Part shown: piece after piece, positions 33,872 to 41,604 of the stretch
Layout of the letters: every line of letters starts with the position of its first letter
Numbering within the stretch: the stretch's first letter is position 1
DNA from: Allopusillimonas lactea
Lineage (GTDB): Bacteria; Pseudomonadota; Gammaproteobacteria; Burkholderiales; Burkholderiaceae_B
Direction of reading: 5' to 3'
DNA length: 64,000 bases
NCBI RefSeq assembly: GCF_021653995.1
Contig: NZ_JAJJOZ010000007.1
Coordinates: forward strand, 124,001-188,000
Translations under genes and position numbers: made by a program
The notes under the pieces: generated by a model
Database searches by the model: none
What the model was told of the DNA's origin: nothing
What the model saw: only the letters and a program-made list of their open reading frames with translations

Positions 33872-35080
33872 ATGAGCGTCGCACCTGTCGCAATAGTGGG
33901 AACGGGACTCGCAGGCTATACCATCGCGCGGGAGCTGCGTCGCCTGGATAGCCAGGTTCCCATTTCCCTGTTCACGCTGGACGAGGGGCATTTTTATTCG
34001 AAGCCCATGCTGTCTAACGGTATATCAGCGGGCAAGGACGCTGCCTCGTTGCTCGGCAAGGTTGTCGGAAACATGCGTGAACAATTGGGGGTGCAGGTTC
34101 ATGCCCGCTCTGTCGTGCAGTCCATTCGGCCTGACAAACACGAACTCGTCGTCAACGATGCGGTGTTCTCCTACAGCAAATTGGTGCTGGCGGTTGGCGC
34201 GGATCCAGTGCGGCTTTCGCTGGGTGGCGACGCATGCGACCGCATTGTGTCCATCAACAATCTGACGGATTACGGCCAGTTGCATGCGCAGTTGAATCAG
34301 GCGCGACGCGTCGTTATCCTTGGCGCGGGGTTGATAGGCTGCGAATTTGCCAATGACCTGGCACGCGCAGGCCACCATATAACGCTTGTTGAGCCCGCTT
34401 CCTGGCCACTCAATCGGCTGCTGCCCGCCGACATTGGCGCTCAATTGAAGGCAGCGCTCACGAGCGCTGGCGTTGATGTGCGCTGCGGCGCATCCTGCGA
34501 TTCGGTGGACAGCGTAGACACGGCATTGCTCGTGCGCCTGTCGGATGGCTGCCAATTGCAGGCGGATGTTGTCATTAGTGCCGTGGGCTTGCGCCCCAAC
34601 GTCGCGCTTGCGCAGGCGGCCGGCCTTGCGGTGGACAAAGGCATTGTTGCAGACCGCTTTCTCCAGACCAGTGCACCTGATATCTACGCGCTGGGTGATT
34701 GCGCACAAGTCGATGGCGCATTGTTGCCGTACGTTATGCCGATCATGCAGTGCGCTCGGGCACTTGCCGCGACACTGGCCGGAAATCCGACGGCCGTTAA
34801 TTACCCTGCGATGCCCATTGTCGTGAAAACGCCCGCACTCCCCTTGGCCATCGCGCCGCCCATGGTGAATGATGGCCAGTGGAAGACGGAAGCGGTCGGC
34901 GAAGGCGCGATCAGGGCAACATATCTGAATGCCAAAGGACAGCCCACGGGATTCATTGTGGGCGGAAACATGCTGGCTGAGTATCGCAAGCTGGCTCCAA
35001 CAGTGCCGCACTGGCTGGAGCCCTTGGAACCAGGTATGGATAACCAGCGGGCGGCAGTTCAGCCGGTGTTGGCTCAGTAG
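33872..35080 (+). CDS. FAD/NAD(P)-binding rubredoxin reductase-type flavoprotein
   Basis: A 402-residue pyridine-nucleotide flavoprotein. FAD binds at VGTGLAGYTIARELRR (about 10-25), NAD(P)H at VVILGAGLIGCEFANDLARA (about 145-165), and the second FAD motif is YALGDCAQVDG (about 270). The C-terminal part resembles the RubB/AlkT rubredoxin-NAD+ reductases more than ferredoxin reductases. It should pass electrons from NAD(P)H to rubredoxin, the first gene of this operon. I start it at MSVAPVAIVG; an upstream stretch of 26 codons is discarded. Its stop overlaps the convergent aldolase stop. Confidence 0.87.
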   Translation: MSVAPVAIVGTGLAGYTIARELRRLDSQVPISLFTLDEGHFYSKPMLSNGISAGKDAASLLGKVVGNMREQLGVQVHARSVVQSIRPDKHELVVNDAVFSYSKLVLAVGADPVRLSLGGDACDRIVSINNLTDYGQLHAQLNQARRVVILGAGLIGCEFANDLARAGHHITLVEPASWPLNRLLPADIGAQLKAALTSAGVDVRCGASCDSVDSVDTALLVRLSDGCQLQADVVISAVGLRPNVALAQAAGLAVDKGIVADRFLQTSAPDIYALGDCAQVDGALLPYVMPIMQCARALAATLAGNPTAVNYPAMPIVVKTPALPLAIAPPMVNDGQWKTEAVGEGAIRATYLNAKGQPTGFIVGGNMLAEYRKLAPTVPHWLEPLEPGMDNQRAAVQPVLAQ

Positions 35081-35895
35081 CCGCCACCTTGTGTCTCGGG
35101 GGCCGGCTGTGTGTTGTTTTGCCCGGTCATCCGCCGGAAGTCTTTTACGCTGGCGGCCGCTGCGGTCGCCAGTAATCGCACGTCGTTCGATACGGTGACG
35201 ATGTCAAACCCCCATTCGACAGCCTTGGCGGCATAGGTGGGCGATCCACAGTGCAAGCCTGCGCGGATGCCCGCCTTGTGGGCGGTTGCCAGGATGCGCT
35301 GAATAACCTCGACCATCTCTGGCTCGGTGCGGTCAAAACCGACGGGCAAGCGTTTGCCCGCCAGCGCGAGGGTGAGGTCGACCGGCCCGATATAGACACC
35401 GTCCAGGCCGGGGGTGGCAACGATTTCTTCCAGGTTCTCGACAGCTTCGCGGGTTTCGATCATGGCCAGGCAGATGAGCTGCTCGTCGGCTTCGGCACCG
35501 TAGTTGGCGCCCGACACCACGCCCGCGCGCGTAGGGCCGGAGCTGCGCGCGCCCTGGGGCGGATAACGCATGTACGAGACCAACGCCTCGGCCTGTTCAC
35601 GGTTGCTGATCATGGGGCAGATGATGCCATAGGCGCCAGCATCGAGCGCCTTCATGATGTGGGCGGGATCCAGCCAAGGCACGCGCACAAGCGGCACGAC
35701 CTGGCTGGCACGCATCGCCTGCAGCATGTGGAGCGAATCCGCATAGCCGATCAGGCCGTGCTGCATGTCTATGCAGAGGGAATCGTAGCCTTGCTCTGCC
35801 ATGAGTTCGGCGGTGAAGGGGCTGGCAGTGGACAGCCAGCCGTTCAGGGCAGGCTTGCCGTTGTTCCACAACTGCTTCAGGCGGTTTGCGTGCAT
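35074..35895 (-). CDS. HpcH/HpaI-family aldolase (second copy)
   Basis: A 273-residue TIM-barrel aldolase. CIDMQHGLIGYADS is near residue 45, the metal ligands are in AMIETREAVEN and the GPVDLTLALAG loop, and AYGIICPMISN is in the middle. It is closer to canonical HpaI (2-oxo-4-hydroxy-heptanedioate aldolase) than the copy at 30142. GGAG stands six bases before the start; the longer frame is antisense to mmsA. It follows the mmsA-type gene by 17 bases on the same strand, so aldolase and semialdehyde dehydrogenase may act in sequence. Its 3' end overlaps the rubredoxin-reductase gene by seven bases. Confidence 0.88.
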   Translation of the reverse strand: MHANRLKQLWNNGKPALNGWLSTASPFTAELMAEQGYDSLCIDMQHGLIGYADSLHMLQAMRASQVVPLVRVPWLDPAHIMKALDAGAYGIICPMISNREQAEALVSYMRYPPQGARSSGPTRAGVVSGANYGAEADEQLICLAMIETREAVENLEEIVATPGLDGVYIGPVDLTLALAGKRLPVGFDRTEPEMVEVIQRILATAHKAGIRAGLHCGSPTYAAKAVEWGFDIVTVSNDVRLLATAAAASVKDFRRMTGQNNTQPAPETQGGGY

Positions 35896-35912
35896 GGATG
35901 CTCCGTGGTTGC

Positions 35913-37460
35913 TTACTTGGCGGTGGGCATGGCGAACTCGGCACCTTTGCCTATGCTGGAAGACCAGCGCTGCATGATGCTTTTCTGTTTGGTATAGAAG
36001 CGTACACCTTCTTCGCCATACGCATGCATATCGCCGAACATGGAGTTCTTCCAGCCGCCGAAGCCATGCCAGGCCATGGGGACGGGGATGGGCACGTTGA
36101 TGCCCACCATGCCAACCTGGATGCGGCGGCTGAATTCGCGCGCGATGTTGCCGTCGTTGGTAAAGCAGCTTACGCCATTGCCGAACTCGTGTGCGTTGAT
36201 CAGATCGACGGCTGCGCCGAAGTCGGCTACGCGGACACAACTCAGCACGGGGCCGAAGATTTCTTCCTTGTAGATGCGCATGTCAGGGGTGACATGGTCG
36301 AACAGCGTACCGCCCAGCCAGAAGCCTTGCTCGCAGCCCGAACCGGCGCTGGCGGGGTCGAACTGGCGGCCATCCACCAACAGTTGCGCGCCTTCCTGCT
36401 CGCCAATACCGATGTAGCCGGTGATGCGCTCGCGCGCGGCGGCATGGACGATGGGGCCCATTTCTGCTTCGCTGTCCAGGCCATTTCGTACGCGCACGGC
36501 GCGCGTGCGCTCGGCCAACATGGGCACCAGCCGCTCGGCCACATTACCCACCAGCACGGCCACCGAAACTGCCATGCAGCGCTCGCCGGCGGAACCGTAG
36601 CCAGCGCCGATCAGCGCATCGACGGCGCGATCCAGATCGGCATCGGGCATGACCACCATGTGATTTTTGGCCCCGCCCAGCGCCTGCACGCGCTTGCCAT
36701 GGCGAGCGCCGGTTTCATAGATCTTGCGCGCAATGGGTGTGGAACCTACAAAAGAGATGGCGGCAACGCCGGGGTGTGTCACCAGCGCCTCCACAGCTTC
36801 TTGATCGCCCTGGATGACGTTAAAGACGCCGTCGGGCAGGCCGGCCTGCTTGAGCAGCTCGGCGATCAGCAGCGAGGCACTGGGATCGATGGGGCTGGGC
36901 TTGAGGATGAAGGAGTTGCCCGCCGCGATTGCGACCGGGAACATCCACATGGGCACCATGGCGGGAAAGTTGAACGGAGTGATGCCGGCGACAACACCCA
37001 GCGGCTGGCGCATGGTCCAGTTGTCCATGCCGCTCGATACTTGGTCGGTGTACTGGCTCTTGAGCAGCTGGGGGATGCCGCAGGCGAACTCAACGATATC
37101 GATGCCGCGCTCAACTTCGCCCTGAGCGTCGCTCAGCACTTTGCCGTGCTCGGCGGTGATGGCGCGCGCCAAGTCTGTCTTGTGGAGGTTCAGCAGTTCC
37201 AGGAAGCGGAACATGACGCGTGCGCGCCGGATGGGGGGCGTGTCGGCCCAGGCGGGGAAGGCGGCGGCGGCGGCCGCTACAGCGCGGTCTACGTCTTCGG
37301 CAGTGCCCAGCGTCACTTGGCGCGCCACAGCGCCCGTGGCGGGGTTGTAGACGGGCGCTAGCCGGCGGCCTTCGGCGGCGGCCGGTGCGCCGTCGATCCA
37401 ATGCTGGACGAGGGCGTCAGAGAGTGTGTCGAAGGTGGAAGCGGGAACCGGGCCGGTCAT
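35913..37460 (-). CDS. mmsA: CoA-acylating methylmalonate-semialdehyde dehydrogenase type
   Basis: A 515-residue aldehyde dehydrogenase. The catalytic cysteine is C295 in GSAGERCMA, the NAD-site motif ISFVGSTPIAR is near 235, and TPFNFPAMVPMWMFP (about 161) is typical of MmsA. MmsA oxidises malonate or methylmalonate semialdehyde to acetyl-CoA or propionyl-CoA in valine, inositol and beta-alanine catabolism. The residue that replaces the conserved glutamate also fits MmsA. AGGAG precedes the start. It forms an operon with the downstream aldolase and is divergent from a LysR gene. Confidence 0.92.
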   Translation of the reverse strand: MTGPVPASTFDTLSDALVQHWIDGAPAAAEGRRLAPVYNPATGAVARQVTLGTAEDVDRAVAAAAAAFPAWADTPPIRRARVMFRFLELLNLHKTDLARAITAEHGKVLSDAQGEVERGIDIVEFACGIPQLLKSQYTDQVSSGMDNWTMRQPLGVVAGITPFNFPAMVPMWMFPVAIAAGNSFILKPSPIDPSASLLIAELLKQAGLPDGVFNVIQGDQEAVEALVTHPGVAAISFVGSTPIARKIYETGARHGKRVQALGGAKNHMVVMPDADLDRAVDALIGAGYGSAGERCMAVSVAVLVGNVAERLVPMLAERTRAVRVRNGLDSEAEMGPIVHAAARERITGYIGIGEQEGAQLLVDGRQFDPASAGSGCEQGFWLGGTLFDHVTPDMRIYKEEIFGPVLSCVRVADFGAAVDLINAHEFGNGVSCFTNDGNIAREFSRRIQVGMVGINVPIPVPMAWHGFGGWKNSMFGDMHAYGEEGVRFYTKQKSIMQRWSSSIGKGAEFAMPTAK

Positions 37461-37640
37461 GGAAGTCTCCTGGTGGATGAGAGGGTTGGCAGTAGTGTGG
37501 ATACCGGTTCTTGATCAGGCGGTGCACTGTTGTGCAGCAGCGCTGGTCGAACGAGGAAGAGGCACCCACAGGCCTTGTATCGATGCAGTAAGTCTAGGCT
37601 GATCCCGCGCGTTGGATAAGCCGGGTAAAATCAATAAGAG

Positions 37641-37658
37641 TGTTCAGAATAATGAACA
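37641..37658. promoter_or_regulatory. Candidate LysR-type operator
   Basis: TGTTCA-GAATAA-TGAACA, a perfect 6-bp inverted repeat, lies in the 288-base gap between mmsA and the divergent LysR gene, 91 bases upstream of the latter. LysR proteins commonly bind such spaced palindromes. The remainder of this gap shows no gene. Confidence 0.45.
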
Positions 37659-37748
37659 ATCCGAGGCTGCTTCGATCGTAGCGATGCATAGGGTGTGGCC
37701 ATATACCGTAAAGGGCCTGTTTTTTTTTACCGATGCCAGGAGTACCAG

Positions 37749-38687
37749 ATGTCCGCTGATGACATCGCGCCGTTGATGGCCGACATCTACCTGCTGACCG
37801 TGCTGTCACAGACACACAGCTTCACACAGGCCGCGCGCCGGATGGGCGTCTCCAAGGCCTCGGTCAGCATGCGCATCACCGCCCTCGAAAAAGCCGCGGG
37901 CCTGCCGCTGGTACGGCGCACCACGCGTGCGGTGCACCTGACAGAGGCTGGGCAGGCGCTCGTTTCCAGCGCAGGGCCCGCATTCGAGCGTATCGGCGCG
38001 GGTTTCACCTCGGTCAAGGATCTTACCGGTGAGCCGCGCGGCACGGTAAGGGTGACGGCGCCCGTCGCGCTCGGGCGCCAGCACGTGGCGCCCGCGCTAT
38101 CGCTTTTTCTGCGCAAATTTCCGGATATCACTGTCCATCTGGCGCTGACCGATCGTTTCGTCAACCTCGCGCACGAGGGCTTCGACCTGGCTATACGTCA
38201 CACTTCGGTGGCGCCCGACAGCTATGTGGCGTGGCCGCTGTGCACCACGCGGTCGGTGCTGGTGGCTTCGCCGGCCTATCTCCGGCGCCGCGGCATGCCC
38301 GCGCATCCTCGGGATCTGGCCGGCCACGATTGCCTGCTTTACTTGGGCGACAGCAGCAACGATACGTGGTCGTTCATGCCCGTCGACGGCGATGACGAAG
38401 CGGATGCCGTATCCGTTCCAGTGAATGGGCAACTCAAGGCTAACAACAGCGAGGTGCTCAGGCAGGCCGCCATCGATGGCTTGGGTATCGGCCTGCTGCC
38501 CGATTTCAGTGCAAGCGCCCCGCCGCGTGCGCGGCTGGCCCCCGTGCTGCCGGGCTGGCGCGTTCGAGGCTTCTTTGGCGATCAGGTCTATGCATTGCGG
38601 CCTTGGGCCCCGCACGTGCCCAGGGCCGTTCAGTGCTTCGTGGACCACCTGCGCGCCACCTTCAGCGGCGGTTTTCAGGTGCGGTAA
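37749..38687 (+). CDS. LysR-family transcriptional regulator
   Basis: A 312-residue LysR protein of the AaeR/CrgA-like group, with a helix-turn-helix at about 10-65 (FTQAARRMGVSKASVSMRI) and the effector domain at about 90-300. The motif GEPRGTVRVTAPVALGRQHV after the linker is typical. GGAG lies seven bases before the ATG; a GTG-started frame 18 codons earlier is rejected. It is divergent from the mmsA-aldolase operon, its likely target. Its last 26 bases overlap the convergent sulfurtransferase gene. Confidence 0.9.
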   Translation: MSADDIAPLMADIYLLTVLSQTHSFTQAARRMGVSKASVSMRITALEKAAGLPLVRRTTRAVHLTEAGQALVSSAGPAFERIGAGFTSVKDLTGEPRGTVRVTAPVALGRQHVAPALSLFLRKFPDITVHLALTDRFVNLAHEGFDLAIRHTSVAPDSYVAWPLCTTRSVLVASPAYLRRRGMPAHPRDLAGHDCLLYLGDSSNDTWSFMPVDGDDEADAVSVPVNGQLKANNSEVLRQAAIDGLGIGLLPDFSASAPPRARLAPVLPGWRVRGFFGDQVYALRPWAPHVPRAVQCFVDHLRATFSGGFQVR

Positions 38688-39552
38688 AGTTGGCGTCGCC
38701 CGTTGCGACAGGCGCGTTGTCCTGCTGGCTCCATTCGCTCCATGACCCAGGATAGAGCGCGCTGCCGCTCAACCCCGCCAACTCCATGGCCAGCAGGTTA
38801 TGGCACGCGGTGACGCCCGATCCGCATTGGTTGACGACGTTTTCAGGCTTGACGTCACCGAGTAAAGCCGAATATTCCTCGTGCAATATGCCAGGCTGCT
38901 TGTAGCGTCCGTCGGCCTGCAGGTTCTGCATGAAGAAACGATTGCGCGCGCCCGGGATATGGCCAGCCTTCTTGTCCAGGGTTTCGTTCTGCCCTCGAAA
39001 GCGTTCATTATTGCGGGCGTCGATCAACTGGCGTTCGCCCCGCGTCAGGTTGGCCTGAACGGTGGCGTAATCAACCATGGTGTGCAGCGCGGGGCGTAAG
39101 CTGAAACTGCCTGCGGATTTCTTGGGCGAGGGGCCGCTGGCCAGCGGCAGGTGCGCCGCTTTCCAGGCGTTCAGATTGCCATCGAGCACCCGGCGCCGGC
39201 TGTGGCCGGCCCAGCCCAGCATCCACCACAGGCGCGCGGCATACATGCCGCTGGCGTTGTCATACGCCACGATCAGCGTGTCATCGCTGGCGCCAAGCTG
39301 TGCCATGCGGGCGGCGAACCATTGTGCATCGGGAAGTGGATGGCGCCCATTTTTCCCGGTACGCGGCGCGCTCAAGTCCTCTTCCAGGCCCACATAAACC
39401 GCTCCGGGGATGTGTTCCGCCTCGTGGGCACGCCGTCCCGCCGCGGGATCGGCAAGGTCGAAACTGCAGTCGCACACCAGAATGTCGCCGTTTTTCTCGC
39501 TGGCCAGCAAGGCATTCAGTTCAGCGGCTTGTACAAGAATGGGTTCGCTCAT
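38662..39552 (-). CDS. sseA: 3-mercaptopyruvate/thiosulfate sulfurtransferase (two-rhodanese type)
   Basis: A 296-residue tandem rhodanese. The catalytic loop CGSGVTA is in the C-terminal domain (about residue 240), matching the SseA form CGSGVTAA rather than the thiosulfate form CRxGxR. The N-terminal domain lacks an active cysteine, as expected. SseA moves sulfur from 3-mercaptopyruvate to thiophilic acceptors in the cytoplasm. GGAG precedes the ATG by seven bases. Standalone gene. Confidence 0.9.
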   Translation of the reverse strand: MSEPILVQAAELNALLASEKNGDILVCDCSFDLADPAAGRRAHEAEHIPGAVYVGLEEDLSAPRTGKNGRHPLPDAQWFAARMAQLGASDDTLIVAYDNASGMYAARLWWMLGWAGHSRRRVLDGNLNAWKAAHLPLASGPSPKKSAGSFSLRPALHTMVDYATVQANLTRGERQLIDARNNERFRGQNETLDKKAGHIPGARNRFFMQNLQADGRYKQPGILHEEYSALLGDVKPENVVNQCGSGVTACHNLLAMELAGLSGSALYPGSWSEWSQQDNAPVATGDANFTAPENRR

Positions 39553-39740
39553 TGATGCTCCGTATGGGTAAATGCCGGGGCGGCCCGGCGCGGATGACTA
39601 TCTGTGCAGTGTACCCAACCGCCCCAGCTCGTTCGCAGAGCCATTAACGTTTCGCTACACCTGGACATCCGGCGTGAGGCACGCTCAGGCGTCCACATGT
39701 TACGACTATACGTGCAACCACACAGCCTCGGAGTTTTCGT

Positions 39741-40928
39741 ATGCGGGAGGGCGATACCTCTTTGTTCACCAGCGCCAGCGCCGGCACCAACACCCACACC
39801 AGCACCAACACCAACACCGGCAATAGCGCTCATACCGGCACCAGTATCGACGCCGTCCCGAGCCCGCTGGAGGGCTGCCCGGCGACGGCACGGGTGGGCG
39901 CGCGTCTGCGCTTCAGCGCCGCGATGGACACCGCTCGCGTGGCGGCCTGTTTTATGGTGGTGCTGTTGCACGTCGCAGCGCGTAATTTCAGTGTGTTCGA
40001 CGATAGGTGGTGGGCCAGCAATTTCTATGATTCGATCACCCGCAGCTGCGTGCCGCTCTTTCTGATGCTGACGGGCGTGCTGCTGCTGAACAAGCAGGAA
40101 GCCTTGCGTGACTTCTTCCGCAAGCGATTTGTGCGCGTGCTGCCACCGCTGCTGTTCTGGTCGCTGTTCTATATGGCGTGGAATGCATGGCATGGCGAAG
40201 GCTACGGGCCGTGGTACGGGTGGCTGCGCGCCGTGGCCAATGGGCCGGTTACTTTCCACCTCTGGTATCTCTATGCCATTGTCGGTATCTATTTGTTTGT
40301 GCCGTTCCTGCGCAAGATCTGGCACGCTACCGGGCCAGCCGAGAAGAAGATCTACCTGGGCTTGTGGGTGGCCGTGTCGTGCTGGCCTACCGTGCGTACG
40401 CTGCTGGGGATCGAGACAGACCTGCTCGAGGTATACGGAGCTGGCAATTTCTTTGGCTTGGCCGGCTACCTGTTTCTAGGTGCGTATGTGTATGAATGCT
40501 TCCAGCGCCAGAGCGACAAACGTCGCTACGTGCTGGTCAACGCCGGCCTGTTCGCCGTGTTTGCCGTGCTGACCATGTTGGCAACCTACGCGTACTCGCT
40601 GCGCGAAGGCGCTCCCGATCCGCTGTTCTACGATTATCTTTCACCGTTTGTATTGGCGTCGTCGGTCTGCGCCTTCAACGTCCTGTACGGGTTGGGCTCG
40701 AAAAGCGTCAGCCTGGCCGTGCCGCTGCGGCGCGCGTCCGCCTGCACCTTGGGCGTCTACTGCATCCACATCTTCGTCCTGCAACGCATGGATGATGCGA
40801 CGAGCCTGCTGTCGGGCGCCCGCTCGCAATGGTGGTCCATCCCCTTCATGGCGGCCTGTGTGTTTGGCCTTTCGATGCTGGCCATCATGGCATTGCGCCG
40901 CTTCAGGCCGTTTACCTATGTGACTTAG
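39741..40928 (+). CDS. Acyltransferase-3 family membrane protein with Thr/Asn-rich N-terminus
   Basis: A 395-residue protein with about ten transmembrane segments. The acyltransferase_3 motifs are MDTARVAACFMVVLLHVA (about residues 62-79, active histidine in LLHVA) and VPLFLMLTGVLLL (about 103), as in WecH/OafA-type O-acyltransferases that decorate polysaccharides or lipids. Residues 9-40 are a Thr/Asn/Ser/Gly-rich run encoded by an ACCAAC-type repeat (about 39781-39826). GGAG seven bases before the ATG supports this start and so the odd N-terminus. The repeat could change length by slippage. No neighbouring glycan genes. Confidence 0.85.
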   Translation: MREGDTSLFTSASAGTNTHTSTNTNTGNSAHTGTSIDAVPSPLEGCPATARVGARLRFSAAMDTARVAACFMVVLLHVAARNFSVFDDRWWASNFYDSITRSCVPLFLMLTGVLLLNKQEALRDFFRKRFVRVLPPLLFWSLFYMAWNAWHGEGYGPWYGWLRAVANGPVTFHLWYLYAIVGIYLFVPFLRKIWHATGPAEKKIYLGLWVAVSCWPTVRTLLGIETDLLEVYGAGNFFGLAGYLFLGAYVYECFQRQSDKRRYVLVNAGLFAVFAVLTMLATYAYSLREGAPDPLFYDYLSPFVLASSVCAFNVLYGLGSKSVSLAVPLRRASACTLGVYCIHIFVLQRMDDATSLLSGARSQWWSIPFMAACVFGLSMLAIMALRRFRPFTYVT

Positions 40929-40945
40929 ACTGCAGGGGGCTCCGC

Positions 40946-41506
40946 TTAGCTGCCGTGGGTGACCTGGATGATCCGAGAAACGAGCTCGGCCGTGTTCTTG
41001 GCGTTGAGCTTGCGCATCAGGCGTCCGCGGTGCACTTCGACAGTGCGGTGTGAAATGCCGAGTTCGGCGGCGGTTTCTTTGCACGTGAGGCCGTTGACGA
41101 TGAAGCCGGCGATTTCTTGTTCGCGCGGGGTGAGTGATGCGGTTTTGCTGGGACGGTGCTGGATGCGTTCGAAATTCCACACCATCAGGCTGAATGGGTC
41201 TTGCGGGGTAAGCGTGATGCCGCGCGCGCGGGCCCAGAAAATTTCTTTGCTGCGATGCTGCATGAAGCGTTCGTCTTCATACGTGGTGTTGTGCCGCAGC
41301 GCCTGAAGGCAGCGCTCGCCGATTTCGTAGTAATCGGCACTGCATGGATAGAGCTTGAGAATGAGCTCATCTGCCAGCTCTTCGACCGAATAACCGAACA
41401 AAGAAGCGAATGCCTTGTTGCAACGCAATATGCGCCGATGTTCAGTGATGATCAGCGGTGAGGGCGATTCGCGAAAAGCGAGTTCTTCCAACTGCGTGTC
41501 GGTCAT
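40946..41506 (-). CDS. PAS-LuxR response-type transcriptional regulator
   Basis: A 186-residue regulator. A PAS sensor domain covers about 8-110 (SPSPLIITEHRRILRCNKAF, then LFGYSVEEL), and a LuxR/GerE helix-turn-helix about 122-182 (LTPREQEIAGFIVNGLTCKE, then ISHRTVEVHRGRLMRKLNA). No receiver domain or kinase is adjacent, so the PAS domain may sense a small ligand directly. The gene is divergent from the thiolase-ligase-TRAP operon with repeated CTACGTA motifs in between, so it is the likely regulator of that operon. I start it at MTDTQ; twelve earlier residues begin with GTG. Confidence 0.88.
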   Translation of the reverse strand: MTDTQLEELAFRESPSPLIITEHRRILRCNKAFASLFGYSVEELADELILKLYPCSADYYEIGERCLQALRHNTTYEDERFMQHRSKEIFWARARGITLTPQDPFSLMVWNFERIQHRPSKTASLTPREQEIAGFIVNGLTCKETAAELGISHRTVEVHRGRLMRKLNAKNTAELVSRIIQVTHGS

Positions 41507-41516
41507 ATTCGTAAAA

Positions 41517-41558
41517 CTACGTACGTAGATAAGTGGGTGCACGTATAGACCTACGTAT
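41517..41558. promoter_or_regulatory. CTACGTA repeat array, candidate PAS-LuxR binding sites
   Basis: A perfect 12-base palindrome CTACGTACGTAG (41517-41528) is followed by GCACGTAT (41540-41547) and CTACGTAT (41551-41558). All lie in the 98-base gap between the divergent PAS-LuxR and thiolase genes. Repeated half-sites in a shared control region suggest regulator binding. Confidence 0.55.
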
Positions 41559-41604
41559 CTTAAGCCTCCATCATTAGAAAAACAACATTCAGTGGAGGCG
41601 CATC

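Noticed and set aside
35886..37361. 491-codon + strand frame
   Set aside because: Antisense shadow of the mmsA-type gene.
39741..40928. CRISPR or coding minisatellite at the ACCAAC repeat
   Set aside because: Units are short and imperfect, with no spacer structure; it lies inside a supported reading frame.
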